Shown here piece by piece: positions 8,401 to 15,049 of a DNA stretch of 40,086 nucleotides. Both the position numbers and the translations under genes were made by a program. Location: IMG/VR virus record IMGVR_UViG_3300035703_000188, positions 1-40,086 of that record, one strand, 5' to 3'. This DNA comes from a virus. Within the stretch, counting starts at the first letter, position 1, and each line of letters opens with the position of its first letter. Below the pieces are notes generated by a model. That model did not search any database, was not told the DNA's origin, and saw nothing but the letters and a program-made list of their open reading frames with translations.

Positions 8401-8643
8401 GCAGAAGAACAGACTGCGCTGCTGGGCGACATCGCGACGAGCATGACCGCCATGGTCGGATCGGATCGGTCGGCAGGCAGCGGAGTGATGATGGCGGACG
8501 AGCAGGGGTCCAGCCTTCGTACGCAGCAGCCGTCCGGCATGGCGACGTATGAAGCGGACATGGCTGTGCTGCTGAAGATCAACAATGACTACCTCGCCGA
8601 GATCGCATCGAACACGGCTGGCCTGTCGGGAGCGCTGACCTAA
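5440..8643 (+). CDS. Tape measure protein
   Basis: 1067 residues, the longest gene, sitting directly after the chaperone. Tape measures set tail length and pass into the host during injection. Visible parts: an Ala/Lys-rich helical N-terminus; a hydrophobic stretch at about 297-317; a glycine-rich helical middle with ARKLTIPAQMVEQLAATNDK; a long hydrophobic region at about 510-573, likely membrane-crossing; and a C-terminal coiled-coil half with four related units (about residues 664-704, 780-820, 834-877 and 897-937), in which motifs such as GATDAQIQQAMQLQ recur. By the rough rule of 0.15 nm per residue the tail would be about 160 nm. Confidence 0.93.
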   Translation: MATVGNLFVNVGASTRGLEQGLKRGQEQVKKFTDSTSKAAGAVASNIPGVDAIYARASSLKELVGGMRTMWDGFNGGVKAAAEQQARLTQALKESKAAQQALASAKGTRKNIGMARAMLAQQGINPNRAAAALSIEDTSGARKKVTEAINAQRLAVEKLAGAEAFRAKAAKGRDPFTGQFLAAADKAKLLERATADVAKAQERVTAATTAATQAQAALGRTIASNQRKEAIRGKLRGMGIDLTRGQSALRLPSLSGFQEKAKAAAEAAQKLGQEVSASASGFKVFGLSVGKALGPVGLVAAAFAAATVGALALTRSQAKAMDALADQALMAGMGVEQFQRLNYAYHEVGVASGVVETSAARLSVKLQEAVDGTGEAQDSFKRLGLDFNALAQSTPDQALEAVISRIRELGSSQQRIAMLRDLFGKSGMGLAPAVNATAESLREAQENARKLTIPAQMVEQLAATNDKVEAASKSMENMKTMFASAMAPVLRDLAESITEMMTADTGALLGGLQSIAITLAVVYDVVALIVNAFSVVWNLLQAIGGVIVTAIMGALGAVLKVVEWIVYAVEYLTNAGHDISESIGGAAATAFGAAKEAAVAAGEDSAEALQRAVDAIKPDATMAVMEGIAKSWEQQTSKMEGSPAALPVVADKASIRKVESELENLRDKLQSLEMTDSEAVLSKMRSSGATDSQLNEARGLQERIALLEREQKTHEVIADLNDQITKATMTAAEWAEYEAVTKQGLAVADAARVRALQEELEVLEQQKRAREEIAATISDLQSKVDQLGMTEAEILRTKLLQQGATDAQIQQAMQLQSILDAAKVDEAVKGHFDALETRLLEAQGAHEELMRRQLEGMGLTGKALEDALQRTLDIEAQITEAERLKANQEAVAGTLSDLADQLDKLKLGEAGYLEKKLKEQGATAQQIAEALAMQSEISALENADKAKTSATKDAQAVTDSLDTAIGGLKLAGVVSAGEQMQRGLLTEAEEQTALLGDIATSMTAMVGSDRSAGSGVMMADEQGSSLRTQQPSGMATYEADMAVLLKINNDYLAEIASNTAGLSGALT

Positions 8644-9419
8644 TGGCAATCATCGCTGAGATCGTTTCCATGTCGCACTCGCGTTCTGAGGAAGTGCGTA
8701 CCGCTACGGTGGACTACCTGATCCGAGACGATGGAGCAGCATCCATCTCGGCGGATCAAGCCATCGCCGCGCTGCCAAGCCTCGGATCGAAAGTGACCGT
8801 GGACGGAATCCAAACGTCGTGCGTCGGGCGAGACGTGAAGTCGGTTGCCGATTCGATTGGCAAGGTGTGGACGGGCTCGGCGTCGTACCGCTACGACCCA
8901 ACCGCGAATGCCGACACAGGCTGCTCCACCGAGATGACTACAAGCGTGTCGTTCGTGGATGTGTTCCGCGTCGGGGCAGCGTGGCCAGCAAGTGTGAACA
9001 GCCCCGGCAATGGCGACATCGGCGGCACTCCCGTGGACGCGTGCGGTGAGCCCGTGAGCACGACGGTCTTCCAAACGGAGATTGTCGTGCGGGCCGTGCG
9101 CGACACGGATAGCGTGGCTTCGGTGATGACCGTGCTCGGCAGGCGCAACAGCGGGACGTTCAAGGGCTTTGCGGCAGGTACGGTGCTGTTCATCGGCGCG
9201 TCTTCGTCGCAGTTGGACAGCGGGAAGTACGAAGTGCGGTATCGGTTCATCTATGATGGCGCATCGCACCTGCGGCAGATTTGCGCCCGCGACGTGGACG
9301 GCCAGCCGCTCCTGAATGCCCCGGACGCCAACGGCAACGCAACGGCGCGGCACGTGATGGCGCGACAGCCGTTCCCGAACACGGCGTCCTTCAGCACGCT
9401 TGGGTCGTGCATGACATGA
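8643..9419 (+). CDS. Probable distal tail or minor tail protein, unknown family
   Basis: 258 residues, start ATG 8643 overlapping the tape measure TAA. It is beta-rich, with a run of short strands (FRVGAAWPASVN, TVFQTEIVVRAVRD, GKYEVRYRFIYDG) and a C-terminal CARDVDGQPLLNAPDANGNA. It has no signal peptide or membrane segment. Its place right after the tape measure fits a distal tail or tail tip component, but I do not recognise the family. Confidence 0.6.
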   Translation: MAIIAEIVSMSHSRSEEVRTATVDYLIRDDGAASISADQAIAALPSLGSKVTVDGIQTSCVGRDVKSVADSIGKVWTGSASYRYDPTANADTGCSTEMTTSVSFVDVFRVGAAWPASVNSPGNGDIGGTPVDACGEPVSTTVFQTEIVVRAVRDTDSVASVMTVLGRRNSGTFKGFAAGTVLFIGASSSQLDSGKYEVRYRFIYDGASHLRQICARDVDGQPLLNAPDANGNATARHVMARQPFPNTASFSTLGSCMT

Positions 9420-9916
9420 AGCCACGGATCACGCGAGGCTTTGGCGCTTTGACTCCGGCTACGTGGGCGGAGATTTATGAAGTGGTGACTGCCAGCGGAT
9501 CGGACTCGGCCACGGGGCCAGCCGGGAGCACGGGCGGCGACCGCAGGAACTTCCAAGCGCGCATCACCGGGGCCACGCGGCTGTCCGGCATCGCCGTGTG
9601 GCGCTACACGTGGGAGCAGGTACGCGTGCAGACCACGACCACGGCAGTCACCGTCACCACCGTCACGAACGGCCTGACGAGCACGGCACAGGGAGACGGG
9701 TGGAACGTGCTGGAACTGGCGAATACCGCGACCGCTGCCTACGGCATTGCCGTGGACTCGGCGGACGGAATCAGCGTGACGGCACACCCCGGCTTTGAGA
9801 TCAAGCCCGTACCGACAGGAACCATCGTGCACATGATGCTCTTGCGCGCCACCGATGGCGCGCTGCGCGCCGAGTTCAGTGCCGCGAACCCGGTGGACGG
9901 GGCTTGCGAACCATGA
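9416..9916 (+). CDS. Virion-associated protein, unknown function
   Basis: 166 residues from ATG 9416, which overlaps the previous TGA. The middle is Thr/Val-rich and strand-forming (TTTAVTVTTVTNGL), after GDRRNFQARITGATRLSGI; the C-terminal part has GFEIKPVPTGTIVHMMLL. No catalytic motif is seen. Coupled translation with the upstream tail gene suggests a tail component. Confidence 0.6.
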   Translation: MKPRITRGFGALTPATWAEIYEVVTASGSDSATGPAGSTGGDRRNFQARITGATRLSGIAVWRYTWEQVRVQTTTTAVTVTTVTNGLTSTAQGDGWNVLELANTATAAYGIAVDSADGISVTAHPGFEIKPVPTGTIVHMMLLRATDGALRAEFSAANPVDGACEP

Positions 9917-10155
9917 TGGACAAGCGCGTGCCAAGCCGTAGGATGCCTCCCATGACCTTGCAGAAAGATATGACAGTGAAGTTGTCGATCCGTGACTGGG
10001 TTGCCATCGGCTCGCTGGCCGCAGGCATCCTCGGATCAGTAATGACGGCATGGCTTCACCATGACCGCCTCCTCACGCAGATCGTGACGCAGCAAGGGGC
10101 CGCAAACGCGCGGCTGGACAAGATCGAAGCACGCCTTGAAAGGAACTCCCGATGA
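9913..10155 (+). CDS. Small membrane protein with coiled-coil tail, lysis-region
   Basis: Up to 80 residues. Start codons in frame are ATG 9913, 9952 and 9970; ATG 9952 has AGGA eight bases upstream and would give 67 residues. A single membrane segment (WVAIGSLAAGILGSVMTAWL) is followed by a polar helix (VTQQGAANARLDKIEARLER). This form fits a holin accessory or a spanin-type protein. It overlaps the next gene, a two-pass membrane protein, by four bases. Confidence 0.65.
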   Translation: MMDKRVPSRRMPPMTLQKDMTVKLSIRDWVAIGSLAAGILGSVMTAWLHHDRLLTQIVTQQGAANARLDKIEARLERNSR

Positions 10156-10346
10156 ACCTGCAGAACAAGTCGTGGCGCACTACCGGAGCAGGCATTGCCG
10201 CCATCCTCGTGGCTGGCGGAGCCGCGCTCACGGCCCTGACTGACGCGAGCCCGGACACGCATCCGGATTGGCCCGCCCTGATCGCCGCCGTCATCGCAGG
10301 CGTCGGCCTCATCTTCGCGAAGGACAGCAGCAAGAAGGCGGAGTGA
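10152..10346 (+). CDS. Putative holin-like small membrane protein
   Basis: 64 residues. Two hydrophobic segments (GAGIAAILVAGGAALTAL and WPALIAAVIAGVGLIFA) are separated by a short polar turn containing DASPDTHPDW, and the C-terminus is basic-polar (KDSSKKAE). Small two-pass proteins of this shape, ending GLIFAKD, are widespread in phage genomes next to lysis genes and are commonly annotated as holins. No endolysin is obvious nearby, so the lysis role is inferred from shape and context. Confidence 0.6.
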   Translation: MNLQNKSWRTTGAGIAAILVAGGAALTALTDASPDTHPDWPALIAAVIAGVGLIFAKDSSKKAE

Positions 10347-10675
10347 TGCTGTGTCCGGCTTTCTCGCTGCGCTGTTCGATTCGTTGCTGCGGTGGCTCCA
10401 ATCGCTTGTCGAACGCCCACACTCGGCGCGCGACGCTGTGGTGGATCGTGGCGCTTTGCACCGTGCTGGTGCTCGCGTTCGCGAGTGGCTGCGCGCGCAC
10501 GGTGCTGGTGAGCGAGGGAAGTCCGATCCGCACGGGGCCGAACATGAAGGGCCGCGTGTACCACCGCACGGCTGAGGGCTGGGAGTTGAGCGACAACTGC
10601 GTACAAGTTCCGGAGGGCTGGTACTGCGTACCTCCTTCGTTCGTGGAGCAGGCGCATGAACCTGACTCGCGCTGA
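10346..10675 (+). CDS. Putative lipoprotein, small, overlaps another gene
   Basis: 109 residues from ATG 10346 (overlaps previous TGA), or 89 from TTG 10406, which gives a cleaner signal peptide. A basic N-region (NAHTRRATLWW) precedes a hydrophobic IVALCTVLVLAFAS and a lipobox-type ASGC, then TVLVSEGSPIRTGPNMKG and a C-terminal QVPEGWYCVPPSFVEQA. The lipidated Cys would anchor it to a membrane, as an outer-membrane spanin does. It shares bases 10351-10575 with a gene in another frame. An ATG start may instead serve coupling. Confidence 0.6.
   Translation: MLCPAFSLRCSIRCCGGSNRLSNAHTRRATLWWIVALCTVLVLAFASGCARTVLVSEGSPIRTGPNMKGRVYHRTAEGWELSDNCVQVPEGWYCVPPSFVEQAHEPDSR
10351..10575 (+). CDS. Small protein in alternative frame overlapping the lipoprotein gene
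   Basis: 74 residues from GTG 10351, in the frame one base off from the lipoprotein gene. The start MSGFLAALFDSLLRWLQSLV is an amphipathic helix, followed by ERPHSARDAVVDRGALHRAG and ARVREWLRAHGAGERG. The first 55 residues look like a real protein; the tail is less convincing. A lipoprotein nested in another frame is the plan of Rz/Rz1, but this partner has no clear membrane segment. It may be real or a shadow; comparison with relatives would decide. Confidence 0.4.
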   Translation: MSGFLAALFDSLLRWLQSLVERPHSARDAVVDRGALHRAGARVREWLRAHGAGERGKSDPHGAEHEGPRVPPHG

Positions 10676-12227
10676 GTGCTGCTGCAACGACACCGGGAAG
10701 ACGTGCCCGCGTCCGAAGGGCGGCAGCGCCGTACAACTCACCTACTGGTATCGACACGCTTCGCGCTTGGTCGCAAAGTCCGTCCACGGAGGCGAGTGTG
10801 TCTCGGCATCCGGCTGCACTCCCGGGCCAATCAACCCGCCAACGCTTGGCACGACCGTCCCGCAGTTCGGCAGTTGTGCGTGGACGCGCTCGGCTACGCC
10901 AGCCGGGCCCGGGTGCGGATATGCCGATGTCGATTGGGACCACTCGTGGGCGTGGGATATGGCAACACCGCTCGTCGTGACGCTTCCGTTCGCGCGCAGC
11001 GAGATGTACTACCGCTTCATTCGGTGGTACACGGAGGGCGGGATGCTGACTGACTTCAGCGCGCCCGGAGGCGACAGGACGGACGTGTACGAGGAGTTGC
11101 TGCCCAAGCCCAGCAAGACGAATACGCGCGCGTGCGTTGACGGCTATGACCCTCCTGAGCCATACCCGGGCGCGTGCTGCGTCTCGTGGACGTTTCCAGA
11201 ACAGACGGACCCGGCGTGCCTGCACCTGTTCTCCGCGCGTTGGACCAACTGGCCCTTCTACACGAACGGCCCACTGGTCTTCCGCATCAAGCGCAAGACG
11301 AGCGCGAGCCCTGCCCGGTCATGGGATGTGGTCGGTAGGTCGTTCCGCATCAAGGCGTTCGGCGGAGCCGTCCTGTGGTCCTACAGCCTCGTCGGAAAGA
11401 CGCTGGAGGAAGTGCTGGACGCCGCGAACGCGCAGACGGATGGACCCGTGACGATGACGTGGAACACGGCGACCACGCCCAACGCATTCTCACGAGGACT
11501 GAGCGCCGAGACGTACTTTGAGGATCAGTCTCCTGACCCGCTCACGGCTGGCCTCATCCCGCCATCTACGAGCACGCCTGCAGACATCCGATTGTTCCAC
11601 CTCACCACGCAGGAAGACGTACCGAACCCGCAGACCGGACAGTGCAGCGCGACCTTTGACCGTATTGGCTGGCAGACCTTCAGCGGCAACGCAGTGCTGT
11701 GGTCGGACATCAATCAGGAGTACGCGTACGGACGAGGTGCCTGCTCGCGCGCTCTCTACGAGGAGATGTGTCAGGGCGTAGGGTTCGCGGGCGCGAACAA
11801 CTACTACAGTGCATCCCAAGTGCCGTGCGAGGACGTGCTCGGCAGCACAAGCGGGACGGGGTGCAGCGGGAACGACTGCCCGTTCACCTTCTCTGACTCC
11901 CCGGTGTGCGCGGTTCAATGGAATGCTGGCACCGGAACCTGCTGCAGCCGCTCGTGGTCGGTCGTACCAGCCGCGTCCGGCGACTGCTCCGTGGTCGAAT
12001 GCAGCGTGGACATCGGCTCGTCCAACCTGCCTTTCCGGGTCGGCCCGCTGTCGGAGTCCGAGCCGCTGGACTGCACTTCGACGGCGGTGGTGACTACCCT
12101 GAGCGACTACGGCCAGAACTTCAGCGACTGCTGTACCGAGTACGGATACGAGTGCTGGGCATACGCGTCGCGTCAGACGTATCGCACTCGCATCTACGAG
12201 CACCGGAAGGTCGAGCGGATCGCATGA
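10656..12227 (+). CDS. Large cysteine-rich protein, probable tail tip or adhesion protein
   Basis: 523 residues with about 27 cysteines, far above its neighbours, including clusters AECCC near the N-terminus, PGACC, TGTCC and FSDCC. The rest is Trp/Tyr/Gly-rich and beta-like. The Cys content suggests disulfide bonds in an exported or exposed part, or bound metal. It starts within the last 20 bases of the lipoprotein gene. I do not recognise the family; it may be a tail-tip or host-contact protein, as it ends the late tail block. Confidence 0.65.
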   Translation: MNLTRAECCCNDTGKTCPRPKGGSAVQLTYWYRHASRLVAKSVHGGECVSASGCTPGPINPPTLGTTVPQFGSCAWTRSATPAGPGCGYADVDWDHSWAWDMATPLVVTLPFARSEMYYRFIRWYTEGGMLTDFSAPGGDRTDVYEELLPKPSKTNTRACVDGYDPPEPYPGACCVSWTFPEQTDPACLHLFSARWTNWPFYTNGPLVFRIKRKTSASPARSWDVVGRSFRIKAFGGAVLWSYSLVGKTLEEVLDAANAQTDGPVTMTWNTATTPNAFSRGLSAETYFEDQSPDPLTAGLIPPSTSTPADIRLFHLTTQEDVPNPQTGQCSATFDRIGWQTFSGNAVLWSDINQEYAYGRGACSRALYEEMCQGVGFAGANNYYSASQVPCEDVLGSTSGTGCSGNDCPFTFSDSPVCAVQWNAGTGTCCSRSWSVVPAASGDCSVVECSVDIGSSNLPFRVGPLSESEPLDCTSTAVVTTLSDYGQNFSDCCTEYGYECWAYASRQTYRTRIYEHRKVERIA

Positions 12228-12580
12228 GAGTCTCGGTGTCTACGTCGGCTGGCGATTGGGTGCTGGACTTGGATGAACAGGCGCACACGGCTACGGTCGT
12301 GTCGTTCACCGAGCGGCCCGGTGGCTCGCTGTACCGCAAGGCCGCTGGCTGGCTGACTGCAGAGGCAAGTTTGCTGACGCGCGGCCCGCTGGAAGACGCC
12401 GACTACGAAGCGCGGGTGACGGTCTGTCGCCAATGCGAACACCTTGACGCTGCTCCTGATCCGCAGATCGGATTCTGCAAGGCGTGCGGATGCGCGAAGC
12501 ATCCGCGCGCTGAACTCACGGTCAAGGGCCGGATGCCCGCCGCGACCTGCCCGAAGGGCAAGTGGCCGCCGACGCCGTAG
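12224..12580 (+). CDS. Small protein with zinc-finger-like Cys motifs
   Basis: 118 residues, ATG 12224 overlapping the previous TGA. The N-terminal half is beta-rich (DWVLDLDEQAHTATVVSF). The C-terminal half has CRQCEHL, then CKACGCAKH and a final C in AATCPKGKW: a C-x2-C / C-x2-C-x-C arrangement that may bind zinc. Small proteins with this pattern recur in phage tail regions and their role is unknown. It is the last late gene before the gene-free stretch. Confidence 0.6.
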   Translation: MRVSVSTSAGDWVLDLDEQAHTATVVSFTERPGGSLYRKAAGWLTAEASLLTRGPLEDADYEARVTVCRQCEHLDAAPDPQIGFCKACGCAKHPRAELTVKGRMPAATCPKGKWPPTP

Positions 12581-12660
12581 AACACACGCGCCGCGCTTAG
12601 GAAACAGGGGTGGATTACCCTATCGCGTGAGGTATAGTTATGTCGTCGGGTTGGGGTCTT
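12581..12660 (+). promoter_or_regulatory. Possible promoter in a locally AT-richer stretch
   Basis: The stretch after the late genes is AT-richer than its surroundings. TATAGT at 12633-12638 resembles a -10 box (five of six bases), preceded by GAGG rather than an extended -10 TG. No good -35 is seen at 16-18 bases spacing; TTGACA at 12660-12665 lies downstream and has no fitting -10. It could drive the structured RNA region and the early genes beyond it. Confidence 0.3.
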
Positions 12661-13150
12661 TGACAAGTCGGGCACGGCGAAGAAGCAAGCGCACGCGGGA
12701 CCACCGCGATGCGCGCGACAGAAGTGGCGGCGCGACGAGCGCACCACCGGATCGCGGCAAGCAGCGAGAGGCATCCTCTAAGACCTGCACCGCGACCGAG
12801 GATCGAACGGGACCGGATACGGCGACCTTCAGCAGAGCGAATGACGCGCGAGGATGCGACCCTCGCACGCACAGCGCGACGGCCTACAAGACGGCGCACG
12901 AACGGTAGAACACATACGGTCAGCAGCAGAGCCGAAGCGCACCACCCGAAGGGTGCGCGAGCCCGACGAACAAGCAGCGCGGTGAAGACCGCGTGACGAG
13001 TCAGCGCGAGAGGATGTGACCCTCTGTAAGCGGAGAGCCCTACAAGCACCGCCGCGCGCCACGAAGTCACGCAGGGATCAGCCAGCGACGAACATACGAG
13101 GACCGCGCACCGGGGCGCGGGAGTTGAAGACCTACCGATACCTACCAGCC
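12640..13150 (+). ncRNA. Gene-free region with a twin hairpin module, candidate structured RNA
   Basis: About 500 bases with no convincing protein on either strand (the open frames are Arg-rich and low complexity). Two related modules stand 161 bases apart. Module A: stem GCGAGG/CCTCGC at 12848-12853 and 12861-12866, loop ATGCGAC, then CCTACAAG at 12883-12890. Module B: stem AGAGG/CCTCT at 13009-13013 and 13021-13025, loop ATGTGAC, then CCTACAAG at 13039-13046. The stems differ but pair; the loops and the CCTACAAG are kept. Other stems: GCGCGGT-GAAG-ACCGCG near 12978, a bulged hairpin at 12937-12958, and AGAGG-CAT-CCTCT near 12770. It may be a long 5' leader or a separate RNA. Confidence 0.45.
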
Positions 13151-13152
13151 GC

Positions 13153-13236
13153 CCGCCGTCGAAAGACGGCGGAGCGGCATTCGCCTGCAGCGCGTGCTGC
13201 GGGCTTTACCAAGACGCCGCCGAGTGCGGCAAGGAG
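13153..13236 (+). promoter_or_regulatory. Repeated folded leader, copy 1 (before 13243 gene)
   Basis: Three hairpins in a row end at the start of the gene at 13243. Hairpin I is CCGCCGTC-GAAA-GACGGCGG (13153-13172). Hairpin II has a 9-base-pair stem (13183-13191 with 13196-13204) and the loop GCGT. After the linker TTTACCAAGACGC comes hairpin III, GCCGC-CGAGT-GCGGC (13216-13230), touching the Shine-Dalgarno AAGGAG (13231-13236). The same order recurs upstream of three other genes, with stem changes that keep pairing. Confidence 0.7.
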
Positions 13237-13242
13237 ATTGCG

Positions 13243-13614
13243 ATGAGCCTGAACTGGAACGTGAAGCGTTGCGACGAGTCTGCCTGCTGGACGAAGGAAG
13301 GTCGGATGACGCCCATGTGCGAGGGGCTGATCTGGACAACGATGGCGGTGGACATGGGCGAGATCACGAAGGTGCGGCTGGACGAGTTCGTGTGGCGCAT
13401 GAACTTCCTGATCGTGCACGGCAGAGCGGTGCTGGAGAAGGACCGAGACGGAACGCCGTGGACCGAAGAAGACCTGCTGCCGTTCGTCGGGCTGTCAACG
13501 AACGTCGCGAGCAAGACGCGCAAGCAATGGCTGAAGCGCGTCATGGACAACATGGAGCGCGACCACAACGCTGCCGAGCGCGCGCGCCGGACGCAAGAGG
13601 CGAAGACCGCCTGA
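13243..13614 (+). CDS. Phage protein of unknown function, early region
   Basis: 123 residues, with Shine-Dalgarno AAGGAG and ATG 13243. Motifs: NWNVKRCDESACW near the N-terminus, GLIWTTMAVDMGEIT in the middle, then a helix (VRLDEFVWRMNFLIVHG) and GLSTNVASKTRKQWLKRVMD. I recognise this general pattern from uncharacterised proteins of other phages but know no function. It is the first gene after the structured region and carries leader copy 1, which suggests early, tightly controlled expression. Confidence 0.75.
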   Translation: MSLNWNVKRCDESACWTKEGRMTPMCEGLIWTTMAVDMGEITKVRLDEFVWRMNFLIVHGRAVLEKDRDGTPWTEEDLLPFVGLSTNVASKTRKQWLKRVMDNMERDHNAAERARRTQEAKTA

Positions 13615-13620
13615 CCCCAT

Positions 13621-13718
13621 CCTCTCGCCGCCGAAAGGCGACGGGAGGACTTCACCCGCAGCGCGTGCTGCGGGCGTTACCACGAACGCCGCCGAGAGCG
13701 GCAGAGAGAGACAGAGAC
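13621..13718 (+). promoter_or_regulatory. Repeated folded leader, copy 2 (before 13719 gene)
   Basis: Hairpin I (13621-13632 with 13637-13648, one C-A mismatch) is capped by GAAA. Hairpin II is CCCGCAGC-GCGT-GCTGCGGG (13655-13674). Linker CGTTACCACGAAC follows, then hairpin III, GCCGC-CGAGA-GCGGC (13688-13702). The Shine-Dalgarno is weaker here (AGAGAGAG runs), so the hairpins may matter more for start access. Confidence 0.7.
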
Positions 13719-14480
13719 ATGAACCAGTTTGCCCCCATCGTTGCCGACCTGACCGCCACCGCGAACAACCTGAAGGAGTCTGCCGCGCAGATCGTGAAGA
13801 CCGTGGAGCAGTTCCACGCCGCGCAGCAGGAAGCGCTGAAGGGCTACGCGCCGAACGTGCCGACCGACGTGCTGTCGCGAGAGGTCGCCGGACGCCTTGA
13901 CTACTCCCGGCTGGCCTCCGAGTTTGAGCCGTCCGACATCGCGGAGCACGTGGACGTGTCGGCAGTCGCGAACGAGATCAGCGTGACCGACATCGCGAAC
14001 GAGATCGACCTGTCATCGCTCGCCAGCGAGATCAGCGCCACCGACATCGCGAACGAGTTTGACATGGATGACCTGACCTCGCACGTGATGGACGCGCTCG
14101 GTACGGTCGATACGGACGCCATCGCCGAGCGGGTGGCATCCGACATCGGGGCGCGCGAGGTCGCCGAGGCGATGGACATGGACGAGGTGGCGACCGCCGT
14201 GGCGAACAACATCGACATGGACGAGGTGGCGAGCGCCATCGGCAGGTCGATGGATGCCGAGGAGGTCGCTACGGTCGGGCGAGAGGTCGCTGCTACCTGC
14301 GTCCGCTGCCCGGACACGATGGCCGCACTCGTGACGGCGCTCGTGCAGCAGCAGTCATTCGTGGACGCCGTTGCGAAGGCCATCGCGGATCGGATGCTCG
14401 GTCGCGCGGCCAAGCCGGACGCCTTCGTGCCCGCCAGCGAGGGGCCGGACGGCGAGCAGTTCGACACGCTGAAGTCGTGA
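13719..14480 (+). CDS. Protein with short acidic repeats, unknown function
   Basis: 253 residues from ATG 13719. After a helical N-terminal part (ANNLKESAAQIVKTVEQFHAA) comes a run of near-9-residue repeats: SDIAEHVDV, SAVANEISV, TDIANEIDL, SSLASEISA, TDIANEFDM, then longer related units such as DEVATAVANNIDM and DEVASAIGRSMDA. This regular alternation of Ala, Asn/Ser/Glu and hydrophobic residues suggests a repeat solenoid or long helical rod with an acidic face. A C-terminal Cys pair (CVRC) precedes a helix. It may be a DNA mimic or scaffold, but that is only a guess. Leader copy 2 precedes it. Confidence 0.75.
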   Translation: MNQFAPIVADLTATANNLKESAAQIVKTVEQFHAAQQEALKGYAPNVPTDVLSREVAGRLDYSRLASEFEPSDIAEHVDVSAVANEISVTDIANEIDLSSLASEISATDIANEFDMDDLTSHVMDALGTVDTDAIAERVASDIGAREVAEAMDMDEVATAVANNIDMDEVASAIGRSMDAEEVATVGREVAATCVRCPDTMAALVTALVQQQSFVDAVAKAIADRMLGRAAKPDAFVPASEGPDGEQFDTLKS

Positions 14481-14507
14481 CGGATCGGAGTGCGAGAAGA
14501 CCACATG

Positions 14508-14566
14508 GCCCCGGGCGGCGCGTGCCGCCCGGGGCTTTCCTTGAACGCCGCCATAGGCGGCAGGAG
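14508..14566 (+). promoter_or_regulatory. Repeated folded leader, copy 3 (before 14573 gene)
   Basis: The hairpin II equivalent is a perfect 12-base-pair stem, GCCCCGGGCGGC (14508-14519) with its complement (14524-14535), and the loop is again GCGT. After TTTCCTTGAAC hairpin III is GCCGCC-ATA-GGCGGC (14547-14561), directly before the Shine-Dalgarno AGGAG. No GAAA-capped hairpin I is seen in this copy. Confidence 0.7.
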
Positions 14567-14572
14567 ATTGCC

Positions 14573-15049
14573 ATGGATACGAAGAACCCTGTGTATGCGA
14601 AGACCCACCCGCTGCTGCCGGACCTGATGGAGCACCTGCACCAGCACGGGCACGATCAGATGGCGGAGACGATGAACCACGTGGAGCAGTTCGGCATGAG
14701 CGGAGGCATCGCTGGCTTCGTGTACGACGAAGACTGCCGCGCCTTCCTCGCCCGACCCGGCGTGCTGGAGAAGGCGCGACTGCTCGTCCGCGACTACGCC
14801 GATGGAATCGGCGATCCGCTGCTGGAGGTCGCGGCTCGCCTCGCGAGGCATTCGTATCGCACCGACATCACGCAGGAGGACGAACTGGCTGGCGCCCGCA
14901 TGATGGTGCTGGACGTTGGCGGCATGGACGGGCATGAGGTGGCGCGCCTTGCGTGGTTCGCGGCGGAGCGCGTGGCCTACGCAGTCAGTGATGCCCGGGA
15001 TGACGGGGCGCTGAACGGCACCCCGCTTGGAGAGGAGGACGAGCGATGA
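14573..15049 (+). CDS. Phage protein resembling DUF7222
   Basis: 158 residues from ATG 14573, with AGGAG upstream. The sequence runs HPLLPDLMEHLHQHGHDQMA, VEQFGMSGGIAGFVYDEDCR, then a helical body with DGIGDPLLEVAARL and a C-terminal LAWFAAERVAYAVSD. From memory this matches the DUF7222 layout of small phage proteins; their function is unknown. It is followed by two coupled genes and shares leader copy 3. Confidence 0.7.
   Translation: MDTKNPVYAKTHPLLPDLMEHLHQHGHDQMAETMNHVEQFGMSGGIAGFVYDEDCRAFLARPGVLEKARLLVRDYADGIGDPLLEVAARLARHSYRTDITQEDELAGARMMVLDVGGMDGHEVARLAWFAAERVAYAVSDARDDGALNGTPLGEEDER

Noticed and set aside
13009-13025. Hairpin loops ATGTGAC and ATGCGAC read as tRNA anticodon loops (His GTG, Arg GCG)
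   Set aside because: Stem and loop sizes and U33/A37 fit, but no matching acceptor stem and no T-arm with TTCRA are found on either strand around them, and D-arm signatures (GG) are missing.
12615-13070. Minus-strand frame of about 150 residues in the gene-free region
   Set aside because: Arg/Ala-rich, no motif, no ribosome site, opposite to all other genes, and it overlaps conserved hairpins that explain the sequence better as RNA.
13194-13718. Upstream extension of the acidic repeat gene
   Set aside because: It reads through the previous gene in another frame with an Arg-rich shadow sequence; ATG 13719 starts just after the leader hairpins and begins a sensible protein.
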